A DNA stretch of 20,441 nucleotides. Source: an uncultured Collinsella sp. Its GTDB lineage: Bacteria; Actinomycetota; Coriobacteriia; Coriobacteriales; Coriobacteriaceae. The notes beneath the pieces are model-generated. The model was not told the origin of the DNA. It made no database searches and saw only the letters and a program-made list of their open reading frames with translations. The translations under genes and the position numbers were made by a program. The stretch covers positions 1-20,441 of the forward strand of contig CAUCTV010000023.1 in the NCBI GenBank assembly GCA_958445895.1, read 5' to 3'. How positions within the stretch are numbered: position 1 is the first letter of the stretch; each line of letters starts with the position of its first letter. Below are positions 7,773 to 13,873 of this stretch, in pieces.

Positions 7773-7902
7773 GGACCTGGGCGGGCGTATAGGGCAACAT
7801 CGCCTGCTCGGACAGTCCTGCGCAAGACGGAGAGCACATTAAGTGCTCTCCTTTGCGTGCGGAACTCGCGATCGATGTTGCCCTATACGCCCGCCCAGGT
7901 CC
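7773..7902. repeat. 130-nt hairpin with perfect 30-nt arms
   Basis: Positions 7773-7802 are the exact reverse complement of 7873-7902. Inside, 7829-7837 pairs perfectly with 7843-7851 around an ATTAA loop, and the segments between pair in part (CGCAA with TTGCG). The transcript would be one long double-stranded rod. No reading frame is supported. It starts 8 nt after the pcrA stop, in the gap between convergent pcrA and manA. It may be a MITE-like insertion, a structured 3' end or an RNA gene. Confidence 0.8.
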
Positions 7903-7918
7903 TTAGATAACGCTGCTT

Positions 7919-7947
7919 GCGAACGTCGCTCTGCTCGTTCGCTTTTT
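7919..7947 (+). terminator. Terminator-like hairpin after pcrA (first)
   Basis: GCGAACG (7919-7925) pairs with CGTTCGC (7936-7942), with a 10-nt loop and five T following. It lies between the long hairpin and a stronger terminator, so it may be a second stop for pcrA transcripts. Confidence 0.55.
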
Positions 7948-7986
7948 GGTCTGGAGAGCCGGGTGGGCTGATATATAGATACGAGT

Positions 7987-8030
7987 AGGGGCTCCTCCGT
8001 TGATGAACGGGGGAGCCCCTTGTTTCGTTT
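7987..8030 (+). terminator. Intrinsic terminator after pcrA (second, strong)
   Basis: A 15-pair stem with one G-T wobble (7987-8001 with 8006-8020) closes the loop GATG and is followed by TTGTTTCGTTTT. On the minus strand the flanking sequence is not T-rich, so it works mainly for plus-strand transcription. It lies just beyond the manA stop codon. Confidence 0.85.
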
Positions 8031-8046
8031 TGGTTGTTGTTGCGAC

Positions 8047-8979
8047 CTAGAGGTGGCTGATGATCAGTTCCATCTTGCCTTTGAGGTCAATGGAGCTGAC
8101 GGTACTGGGTGCCAGCAGGTGACTGCCCTTGTGGACGGGGTCGCCGCAGACGGTGCCTTCGCCGTCGATGACCGACAGGCACATGAAGGGCCAGCGCTGC
8201 TCGAGGGTCTTGCTGCCGTCGACGCGCACGCGATCGACGGTGTAGCAGGGGTTGGACTCGAGCTCGGTCACGCCATCGACCTCGGGCGCGGTCACCGTGC
8301 CGTCGGTCGGAGCCTGCGCGTTAAAGTCGATGCAATCGAGGCTCTGCTCAATGTGCAGCGGGCGCAGCTTGCCGTCGGTGCCGGGGCGGTCGTAGTCGTA
8401 CAGGCGATACGTCACGTCGCTCGATTGCTGCGTCTCTAAAATGAGCGTGCCGGTCTTGATGGCGTGCACGGTACCGGAATCAATCTGGAAAAAGTCACCC
8501 TTGTGAATCGGCAGCACGTTGAGCATGTCGTCCCAGTGGCCGTCTTCGATCATCTGTGCGGCCTCGGCACGATCCTTGGCGCGCTGCCCGACGATAATCG
8601 TGGCGCCGGGCTCGCAGTCCAGCACGTACCAGCACTCGGTCTTGCCCAGGCTACCGTTCTCATGCTCGGCGGCATACTCGTCGTTGGGATGAATCTGGAT
8701 CGAAAGGTCGTCCTTGGCGTCCAGGATCTTAATGAGCAGCGGGAACTCCTTGCCCTCGCAGTTGCCAAAGAGCTCGCGGTGCTCGGCCCACAGCCACGAC
8801 AGTGTGTGGCCGGCATACGGGCCCTCCGCGATCTGGCAGTCGCCGTTGGGGTGGGCCGAGATGGCCCAGCACTCACCGATGGGACCCTCGGGAATGTCGT
8901 AACCAAATACGGTTTCGAGCTGGCGGCCGCCCCAGATCTTCTCGTGGAAGATCGGCGTCAGTTTAATCAAATCGGACAT
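8047..8979 (-). CDS. manA: Mannose-6-phosphate isomerase (type I, cupin)
   Basis: ManA interconverts mannose 6-phosphate and fructose 6-phosphate in the cytoplasm, linking mannose use and GDP-mannose supply to glycolysis. At 310 aa it fits the short type I isomerases of Gram-positive bacteria. The N-terminus LTPIFHEKIWGG is diagnostic. The zinc ligands are visible: Q95 and H97 in IQIHPND, E115 in KTECWYVL and H172 in DSGTVHAI. I chose the ATG ending at 8979 because the GGGGGT tract is then about 6 nt upstream; the ATG six bases earlier (8985) is possible, and longer reads to 9042 lack a ribosome site. It follows the GntR/UTRA regulator by 75 nt on the same strand and is probably in its operon. 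A divergent ROK sugar kinase lies beyond the regulator. Confidence 0.94.
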   Translation of the reverse strand: MSDLIKLTPIFHEKIWGGRQLETVFGYDIPEGPIGECWAISAHPNGDCQIAEGPYAGHTLSWLWAEHRELFGNCEGKEFPLLIKILDAKDDLSIQIHPNDEYAAEHENGSLGKTECWYVLDCEPGATIIVGQRAKDRAEAAQMIEDGHWDDMLNVLPIHKGDFFQIDSGTVHAIKTGTLILETQQSSDVTYRLYDYDRPGTDGKLRPLHIEQSLDCIDFNAQAPTDGTVTAPEVDGVTELESNPCYTVDRVRVDGSKTLEQRWPFMCLSVIDGEGTVCGDPVHKGSHLLAPSTVSSIDLKGKMELIISHL

Positions 8980-9054
8980 GTTCATACCCCCATGGTGTTG
9001 TGCGGTCGCCCACTCTAAACGAGCCATAACGTGCGCCCGCATGACTACAAAAAC

Positions 9055-9774
9055 CTATGCCAACGTTACGTTGTGCAGCTCAAAGCGGTCGCCGACGTTG
9101 CGCGAAATCGAGTACTCAAAGGCGTTGCCGCTATCCAAAAAGCCAATCTGGTTGAGCTCGAGCAGGGGAGCGCCGGGTTCGGTGTCCAGGCGCTCAGCCT
9201 CTTCCTCGGTTGCCGCTACGGCGCGGATGGTGCGGTGGAAGCTCGAAATCTTCAGCCCGCATTGCTCGCGGATGAAGCTGTAGACCGATCCATACAGGTC
9301 TTTCTTTTTAAGGCCCGGTATCAGCTCGAGAGGCATGTAGGTGTACTCGATGACGATGGGCTTCTCGTTGACCTGGCGCACGCGCACGATGTGATAGGCA
9401 AAGTCGTCCTCGGCAATTCCCAGCTGAGTAGCGACGTCCGCCGGTGGATTGACAATCGAGAAATCGTAGACCACCGAGGTCACCTTCTCCCCGCGGTGCT
9501 CATACGAAAAACCCTGGGCGCGGTCATTTTTGCCCTGGAAAAATGCCTGGTCGGGGAGACCCGCCGTGTCCTTAACGTAGGTGCCCGACCCGCGCCGGCT
9601 GGTGACAAGGCCCTCCTCGGTGATCTGCTCGATAGCTCGTTTGACGGTGATTTTGGAAACGCTATAGAGCTCGCAGAACTCAACGACGGTGGGTAGCTTG
9701 TCGCCCGGCTTAAGGGAGCCGTCCTCGATGCTTCGACGGATATCTGCAGCTATCGCCTCGTATTTGGGAATCAT
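9055..9774 (-). CDS. GntR-family regulator, HutC/UTRA subfamily
   Basis: This is a one-component transcription regulator of 239 aa. Residues about 1-70 form the GntR winged helix-turn-helix, with the typical IRRSIEDGSLKPGDKLPT, KITVKRAIEQI and GLVTSRRGSGTYV segments. Residues about 90-232 form a UTRA effector domain, including YHIVRVRQVNEKPIVIEYTYMP. UTRA regulators often bind sugar phosphates or amino sugars, and manA directly downstream suggests a hexose-phosphate ligand; this is inference. The ATG at 9772-9774 has an excellent Shine-Dalgarno, AAAGGAGG. A TATACT hexamer lies at 9811-9816 on the minus strand. Such regulators usually control their own operon and a divergent gene, which here would be manA and possibly the ROK kinase. 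Confidence 0.92.
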   Translation of the reverse strand: MIPKYEAIAADIRRSIEDGSLKPGDKLPTVVEFCELYSVSKITVKRAIEQITEEGLVTSRRGSGTYVKDTAGLPDQAFFQGKNDRAQGFSYEHRGEKVTSVVYDFSIVNPPADVATQLGIAEDDFAYHIVRVRQVNEKPIVIEYTYMPLELIPGLKKKDLYGSVYSFIREQCGLKISSFHRTIRAVAATEEEAERLDTEPGAPLLELNQIGFLDSGNAFEYSISRNVGDRFELHNVTLA

Positions 9775-9810
9775 GGAACCTCCTTTCCGGCTTGATTGAG
9801 TACAGAAGAA

Positions 9811-9816
9811 AGTATA
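9811..9816 (-). promoter_or_regulatory. Candidate -10 element (TATACT) for gntR-manA
   Basis: TATACT on the minus strand lies 36 nt before the gntR start. An overlapping TTGACT (9814-9819, minus) could instead be a -35, but the hexamer 17 nt beyond it is a poor -10. Confidence 0.4.
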
Positions 9817-9894
9817 GTCAACACCTAAGCATCCCTATTGCGTTTTTGAAAAGTTCGAGAAAGGTTTAATTAAAAAACGCTTCTCTTTAAAAAC

Positions 9895-9906
9895 TAGAGC
9901 GCTCTA
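9895..9906. promoter_or_regulatory. Perfect palindrome TAGAGCGCTCTA, candidate operator
   Basis: This is a 12-nt perfect palindrome in the AT-rich part of the divergent gap. Its core AGAGCGCT matches the kind of site bound by LacI-family sugar repressors; the adjacent GntR protein is another candidate. A GAAT/ATTC dyad follows at 9910-9921. The binding protein is not known. Confidence 0.4.
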
Positions 9907-10020
9907 AATGAATATGCATTCGAATAATGTGGTATTGAGCAAATTGATCGGCTCGAAGATGGGGTTGGGCCGTTTTGCCGCCCAGCGAACCGAATCTCAT
10001 GCCTTGCGTTTTCCCAGATA

Positions 10021-10061
10021 AAACCTGCCAAAACAAACCTGTCCCTTTTTGGCAGGTTTTT
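10021..10061 (-). repeat. GGGAC-loop hairpin element, copy d (minus orientation)
   Basis: The perfect 14-nt arms 10021-10034 and 10048-10061 close a 13-nt loop that reads AGGGACAGGTTTG on the minus strand. The loop matches copies a, b and c; the arm sequence is unique. On the plus strand it also looks like a terminator (stem followed by T), although no plus-strand gene precedes it. Confidence 0.6.
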
Positions 10062-10075
10062 GCCTTGGGAGCGGT

Positions 10076-10081
10076 ACCATA
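10076..10081 (+). promoter_or_regulatory. Candidate -10 element (TACCAT) for the ROK kinase
   Basis: TACCAT lies 33 nt before the chosen start. The same TACCATA occurs 38 nt before ppaC (11193). TTGGCA at 10050-10055 is a possible -35 but is 20 nt away and lies within the hairpin element. Confidence 0.35.
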
Positions 10082-10114
10082 CAGGCAATGTTTAAACGAG
10101 AAAGGCGGGCTCCC

Positions 10115-11068
10115 ATGGAACCTAAGCAGTATTACATCGGCATCGACGTCGGCGGCACTTCGGTTAAGGAGGGCCTGTTCGACGAGGATGGTAACCTGCT
10201 GGCCAAGGCCAGCGTGCCCACGCCGCCTATCGTTGACGCCGCGGGCTTTGCCGCGGTGACCGAGGCTATCGACCAGGTGGTCGCCAAGGCCCAGATTCCG
10301 CGCGCCTTTGTGGCGGGTATTGGCCTGGCCGTTCCGTGCCCCATCCCGGCATCGGGCGATGCCAAGGTCAAGGCCAACATTGCCATTAACCTGCCCGAGC
10401 TAAGAGTCGCCATTCAGGAGCACTGCCCCGACGCGGTTGTTAAATACGAGAACGATGCCAACGCCGCTGCCATGGGCGAGGCCTGGCTCGGCTCTGCCAA
10501 GGGCGTACAGAACGTGGTGATGGTCACCATTGGTACCGGCGTGGGTGGCGGCGTTATCGTCAACGGCGACGTGGTGTCGGGCGTTGTGGGCGCCGGCGGC
10601 GAGATTGGCCACATGTGCCTGAACCCCGAAGAGGAGCGCACCTGCGGCTGCGGCGGACATGGCCACCTGGAGCAGTATTCCAGCGCCACCGGCGTGGTGA
10701 GCAACTACCTTGCCGAGTGCAAAAAGGCCGGCGTCGAGCCCATCGAGCTCACTGGGCCTTCTGATTCCAAGGACGTGTTCCAGGCCTGCCGCGAGGGCGA
10801 CAAGCTCGCGCTGGCCGCGGCCGATACCATGGCCGACTATCTCGGCCGCGCACTGGCGCTTATCGCCAACGTGGTTGATCCCGAGATGTTCCTCATCGGC
10901 GGCGGCGCCTCCGCCTCGGCCGATGTCTACCTCGACAAGGTCCGCGAGCACTTTAAGCAGTACGCGCTTTCCGCCTCGCGCGAGACGCCCATTAAGGTCG
11001 CTTCGCTCGAAAACGACGCCGGCATCATCGGTGCCGCCTACGTAGCCCTGCGCGCCGCCGGCAAATAG
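10115..11068 (+). CDS. ROK-family sugar kinase (probable glucokinase)
   Basis: ROK kinases phosphorylate free hexoses with ATP in the cytoplasm; glucose is most likely, but fructose, mannose or N-acetylmannosamine cannot be excluded. The 317 aa show the ATP phosphate loop (GIDVGGTSVKEG, 9-20), the sugar-binding NDANAAAMGE (113-122), the glycine-rich ATP motif TIGTGVGGG (138-146), GGEIGHM (161-167) and the zinc motif CGCGGHGHLE (177-186). In the zinc motif the usual third Cys (C-x-C-G-x2-G-C) is His184. I chose the ATG at 10115 because AAAGG lies 9 nt upstream and the protein then starts as the family does; the in-frame ATG at 10088 is too close to the likely transcription start. The manA-gntR operon is divergent. 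GGGAC hairpins lie on both sides of the gene, one touching its stop codon. Confidence 0.93.
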   Translation: MEPKQYYIGIDVGGTSVKEGLFDEDGNLLAKASVPTPPIVDAAGFAAVTEAIDQVVAKAQIPRAFVAGIGLAVPCPIPASGDAKVKANIAINLPELRVAIQEHCPDAVVKYENDANAAAMGEAWLGSAKGVQNVVMVTIGTGVGGGVIVNGDVVSGVVGAGGEIGHMCLNPEEERTCGCGGHGHLEQYSSATGVVSNYLAECKKAGVEPIELTGPSDSKDVFQACREGDKLALAAADTMADYLGRALALIANVVDPEMFLIGGGASASADVYLDKVREHFKQYALSASRETPIKVASLENDAGIIGAAYVALRAAGK

Positions 11069-11101
11069 TTGGTGCAAGGGGGACAGGTTACTTTGCACCA
11101 A
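11069..11101 (+). repeat. GGGAC-loop hairpin element, copy b
   Basis: The perfect 9-nt arms TTGGTGCAA (11069-11077) and TTGCACCAA (11093-11101) flank a loop with GGGGGACAGGTTACT. It begins on the base after the ROK kinase stop codon. The loop shares GGGACAGGTT with copy d in the opposite orientation. Confidence 0.65.
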
Positions 11102-11103
11102 CA

Positions 11104-11122
11104 TGGTGCAAAAGGGACAGCC
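11104..11122 (+). repeat. Half copy of the GGGAC element
   Basis: TGGTGCAAAAGGGACAG repeats the left arm and loop start of copy b just 3 nt after it. The right arm is missing, so this is a decayed or partial tandem copy. Confidence 0.5.
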
Positions 11123-11192
11123 TTGGCCCCCGTGCCTGCGCCCCAAAATATGCCGTGGCCCTTCCGTCTGCGAAGGCTCGGCATCGGCGTGC

Positions 11193-11198
11193 TACCAT
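11193..11198 (+). promoter_or_regulatory. Candidate -10 element (TACCAT) for ppaC
   Basis: TACCAT lies 38 nt before the pyrophosphatase start and matches the hexamer before the ROK kinase. No clear -35 is seen. Confidence 0.35.
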
Positions 11199-11236
11199 AG
11201 CTACGTCCAAGTACACATATCAAGTGGAGGATATCC

Positions 11237-12160
11237 ATGGCAAACGTTCTTGTCTTTGGTCACCAGAACCCCGATAACGACGCCATCATGAGCGCCGTCG
11301 TCCTGTCCCAGCTGCTCAACCAGGTTGAGTATGCCGGCAACACCTACGAGGCCTGCGCCCTTGGTCAGCTTCCGGCCGAGTCCGCCAAGCTGCTTGCCGA
11401 CGCCGGCATTGCCGAGCCCCGCGTGATCGAGTCCGTCGAGGCCGGTCAGCTCGTCGTTCTCACCGACCACAACGAGTCTGCCCAGTCCGTCGCCGGTCTT
11501 AAGGACGCCACGGTCTTTGGCGTTGTCGACCATCACCGCATCGGCGACTTCGAGACCGCCGGCCCGCTGCATTACATCTGCCTGCCCTGGGGCTCCAGCT
11601 GCACCATCGTCACCAAGCTCGCCGGCGTGCTCGGCGTTGAGCTTTCCGACGTCCAGGCCAAGCTGCTGCTCTCGGCCATGATGACCGACACGCTCATGCT
11701 CAAGAGCCCCACCACCACCGATGTCGACCGCGCCGTCGCCGCCAAGCTCGGCGAGCAGGTGGGCGTCGACCCGGTCAAGTTTGGCATGGAGGTCTTCCTC
11801 ACCCGTCCGTCCGGCTCCTTCACTGCAGCCGAGATGGTCGGCAACGACATCAAGATGTTCGAGCCCGCTGGCAAGAAGCTGCTCATTGGCCAGTACGAGA
11901 CCGTCGACAAGAGCCGCGCACTCGGCATGATCGACGAGATCCGCGAGGCCATGCGCGCCTACGCCGCCGAGAAGGGCGCCGACGGCATTGTCCTGTGCAT
12001 CACCGACATCATGGAGGAGGGCTCGCAGGTCCTGCTCGAGGGCGAGACCGAGGCTGCTCAGAAGGGCCTGGGCATTGCCGACGAGCACGACGGCGTCTGG
12101 ATGCCGGGCGTCCTCTCCCGTAAGAAGCAGGTCGCTGCCCCCATCATGGCCGCCTGCTAG
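11237..12160 (+). CDS. ppaC: Manganese-dependent inorganic pyrophosphatase (family II)
   Basis: This enzyme hydrolyses pyrophosphate to phosphate in the cytoplasm and so pulls biosynthetic reactions forward. It belongs to the DHH phosphoesterase superfamily and needs Mn or Co. In the 307 aa, the typical family length, the N-terminal DHH domain shows GHQNPDNDAIMSA (8-20), which carries the metal-binding His and two Asp, and VDHHRIGDF with the DHH triad. The C-terminal DHHA2 domain ends in SRKKQ, the substrate-binding motif of this family. The ATG at 11237 follows GGAGG with a 6-nt spacer. It appears to be a single-gene transcript, with its own TACCAT -10 candidate and a terminator at 12181. 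No CBS regulatory insert is present, so nucleotide control of that type is not expected. Confidence 0.96.
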   Translation: MANVLVFGHQNPDNDAIMSAVVLSQLLNQVEYAGNTYEACALGQLPAESAKLLADAGIAEPRVIESVEAGQLVVLTDHNESAQSVAGLKDATVFGVVDHHRIGDFETAGPLHYICLPWGSSCTIVTKLAGVLGVELSDVQAKLLLSAMMTDTLMLKSPTTTDVDRAVAAKLGEQVGVDPVKFGMEVFLTRPSGSFTAAEMVGNDIKMFEPAGKKLLIGQYETVDKSRALGMIDEIREAMRAYAAEKGADGIVLCITDIMEEGSQVLLEGETEAAQKGLGIADEHDGVWMPGVLSRKKQVAAPIMAAC

Positions 12161-12180
12161 GTTTAGTTGACCAAACGCCC

Positions 12181-12220
12181 CGACCGGATCGCGGACGCCC
12201 CGCGCTCCGGTCGTTTTTTT
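12181..12220 (+). terminator. Intrinsic terminator after ppaC
   Basis: CGACCGGA (12181-12188) pairs with TCCGGTCG (12206-12213). An inner GCGG/CCGC pairing is possible, and seven T follow. It separates ppaC from the nhaA leader. Confidence 0.88.
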
Positions 12221-12302
12221 GTGCACGTCGCCGCGTCGTCTCTTGGACAGGCGTGCCTGTGCCGTTGAGCAAATAATGTTCAACCTGTGGTTCCGCTTTT
12301 CG

Positions 12303-12414
12303 GCCGCGCTTGCGCGCTTGTCGAGCAGGGTAGGCTAGATGCAAGCGTAATACGTTAGAGCGCGGCGCCGCCATCTGGGCGGGCCGTGCTTTTTTAAGAC
12401 GGGAGCTTTCCCGT
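12303..12414 (+). promoter_or_regulatory. Structured nhaA leader, candidate attenuator or riboswitch
   Basis: A terminator (12359-12395) lies 33 nt before nhaA, although ppaC already has its own. Its 5' arm AGCGCGGC (12359-12366) is exactly complementary to GCCGCGCT at 12303-12310, so the two could pair as an antiterminator. Other hairpins are 12399-12414 (ACGGGA/TCCCGT), just before the Shine-Dalgarno, and GTTGAGC/GTTCAAC at about 12265-12285. A caveat: TAGGCT at about 12331 could be the -10 element, in which case the upstream segment is not transcribed. I cannot match it to a known riboswitch class. Confidence 0.4.
12359..12395 (+). terminator. Terminator in the nhaA leader
   Basis: AGCGCGGC (12359-12366) pairs with GCCGTGCT (12383-12390) with one G-T wobble. 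CCGCC/GGCGG continues the stem after a bulged G around the loop ATCTG. Six T follow. The nhaA start codon is 33 nt downstream on the same strand. Confidence 0.75.
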
Positions 12415-12428
12415 GAAAGGAGCCGCCC

Positions 12429-13787
12429 ATGGCAGCAACTGAGCAGCTGTTCAATGTTCGTGAGCGCAAGCGCTTTGAACGTCACGACATCTGGGAGCGC
12501 ATTGCCGAGAACGGCACCATTTCTGCCGCCGTCATGGTGATCGCCGCCATCGCCGCCGTCATCTGCGCCAATACCGATGCCTACGAGGCCATCCATCACT
12601 TTTTGGAGACCCCGCTGTATGTGGGTCTGGGCAACCTTACGGCTGGTCTCACCGTTGAGCTTTTCGTCAACGACTTCCTCATGGCGATTTTCTTTTTGTT
12701 GGTGGGCATTGAGCTTAAGTACGAGATGACGGTCGGCGAGCTCAAGAATCCGCGTCAGGCCATGCTTCCCATGTTGGCGGCGGTGGGCGGCGTCGTCGTT
12801 CCCGCCTGCATCTACCTGATCTTTAACCATGCCGGCGCCCGCAACGGTTGGGCCATCCCCATGGCAACCGATATTGCCTTTGCGCTGGGCGTGCTGTCGC
12901 TTTTGGGCAACCGCGTTCCCAACGGCGTGCGCGTGTTCTTCTCGACGCTCGCTATCGCCGACGACCTGATCTCCATCGCCGCCATCGCCATCTTCTACGG
13001 TCAGAGCCCCAATCCGTTTTGGTTGGGCGCCGCCGCGCTTGTGACCTGCGCGCTCGTGTGGCTCAACAAGACGCAGCATTACCGCCTTGCCCCGTATTCG
13101 GTACTGGGGCTGCTGTTGTGGTTCTGCATGTTCAAGAGCGGCGTACATGCCACGCTTGCTGGCGTCATCCTGGCCTTCACCATTCCGGCCAAGTGCGGCG
13201 TCAAGCTCGATAGTCTCACCGATTGGCTGGGCGAGTGCCTGCCGCTGCTCGATGACCGCTACGACGACGAGGCACACATCCTGGGCCAGCATGACTTTAC
13301 CGTCTCGACTACCAAGGTCGAGCGCGTCATGCACCGCGTGACCCCGCCGCTTATCCGTATGGAGCGTCTGATCTCCACGCCGGTCAACTTTGTGATCCTG
13401 CCGATCTTTGCGTTCGTAAACGCTCAGGTTCGCTTAGTGGGCGTGGACATGAGCACGCTGCTCACCGATCCGGTGACGCTCGGCGTGTACTTTGGCATGC
13501 TGCTGGGCAAGCCGATCGGCATCTTTGGTATGACGTTTGCCCTGGTTAAGCTTAAGGCCTGCGAGCTGCCGCACAATGTCAACTGGCACATGATTGCCGG
13601 CGTGGGCATTCTGGGCGGTATCGGCTTTACCATGTCGATTCTCATCAGCGGCCTTGCCTTCCCGACGGCCCAGTTTGAGGTTCTTGCAGCCAAGGCCGCT
13701 ATTCTCGCCGGTTCGGTCACCGCAGCCGTGCTCGGCATGATCTACATGAGCGTGGTCTGCAAGCATCCCGCGCCCAAGGACGAGTAG
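12429..13787 (+). CDS. nhaA: Na+/H+ antiporter NhaA
   Basis: NhaA exports Na+ (or Li+) in exchange for protons across the cytoplasmic membrane and controls pH and salt balance. The 452 aa have about twelve hydrophobic helices. The ion-site residues are visible: T147-D148 in MATDIAFALGVLSLLG and the D178-D179 pair in STLAIADDL, equivalent to E. coli D133, D163 and D164. It is longer than E. coli NhaA (388 aa). The excess is an N-terminal charged stretch (about residues 1-28) and a cytoplasmic loop rich in Asp and His (about residues 275-305). The ATG at 12429 follows AAAGGAG with a 6-nt spacer. The leader contains a terminator and alternative pairings, which suggests control by transcription attenuation. 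A 16-bp terminator follows the gene. Confidence 0.96.
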   Translation: MAATEQLFNVRERKRFERHDIWERIAENGTISAAVMVIAAIAAVICANTDAYEAIHHFLETPLYVGLGNLTAGLTVELFVNDFLMAIFFLLVGIELKYEMTVGELKNPRQAMLPMLAAVGGVVVPACIYLIFNHAGARNGWAIPMATDIAFALGVLSLLGNRVPNGVRVFFSTLAIADDLISIAAIAIFYGQSPNPFWLGAAALVTCALVWLNKTQHYRLAPYSVLGLLLWFCMFKSGVHATLAGVILAFTIPAKCGVKLDSLTDWLGECLPLLDDRYDDEAHILGQHDFTVSTTKVERVMHRVTPPLIRMERLISTPVNFVILPIFAFVNAQVRLVGVDMSTLLTDPVTLGVYFGMLLGKPIGIFGMTFALVKLKACELPHNVNWHMIAGVGILGGIGFTMSILISGLAFPTAQFEVLAAKAAILAGSVTAAVLGMIYMSVVCKHPAPKDE

Positions 13788-13804
13788 GGGCACATACAAG
13801 TTTG

Positions 13805-13842
13805 AAAACGCTGCCTGTGAATACCATCACAGGCAGCGTTTT
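13805..13842. terminator. Bidirectional terminator between nhaA and a convergent small gene
   Basis: The perfect 16-bp stem, 13805-13820 with 13827-13842, has the loop ATACCA. Its arms start in AAAA and end in TTTT, so it can work on both strands. Confidence 0.88.
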
Positions 13843-13870
13843 AGTCATTGGGGACGTTCTTAAATGACTA
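13842..13870 (+). repeat. GGGAC-loop hairpin element, copy c
   Basis: TAGTCATT (13842-13849) and AATGACTA (13863-13870) flank the loop GGGGACGTTCTTA. It directly abuts the nhaA terminator and ends 3 nt before the stop codon of the next (minus-strand) gene. It shares the GGGAC loop with copies a, b and d. Confidence 0.6.
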
Positions 13871-13873
13871 GGC

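Larger units (their letters stand above)
9775..10114. other. Divergent 340-nt control region between gntR and the ROK kinase
   Basis: This gap has an AT-rich core (about 9805-9930) unlike the rest of the window. From left to right it holds the gntR -10 candidate (9811-9816, minus), an inverted repeat GCGTTTTT/AAAAACGC (9840-9847, 9873-9880), the 12-nt palindrome at 9895-9906, a GGGAC-loop hairpin (10021-10061) and a TACCAT -10 candidate for the kinase (10076-10081). No gene is supported in it. Confidence 0.6.

Noticed and set aside
5618..7837. Two long minus-strand frames over pcrA
   Set aside because: All helicase motifs are on the plus strand. These are GC-driven shadows.
7773..7902. CRISPR array or IS terminal inverted repeats
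   Set aside because: There are no spaced direct repeats and no transposase between the arms. The interior is only about 70 nt.
10021..10061. Plain intrinsic terminator
   Set aside because: The stem and T-run fit, but no plus-strand gene precedes it, and the loop matches the GGGAC family. It may still stop stray transcripts.
12240..12428. Known Na+ or Li+ riboswitch class before nhaA
   Set aside because: I could not match the sequence to a remembered consensus. Only alternative pairing and a terminator are supported, so no class is named.
12144..13334. 396-codon minus-strand frame over nhaA
   Set aside because: nhaA has the full family signature on the plus strand. The antisense translation is compositionally biased and no ribosome site was found.
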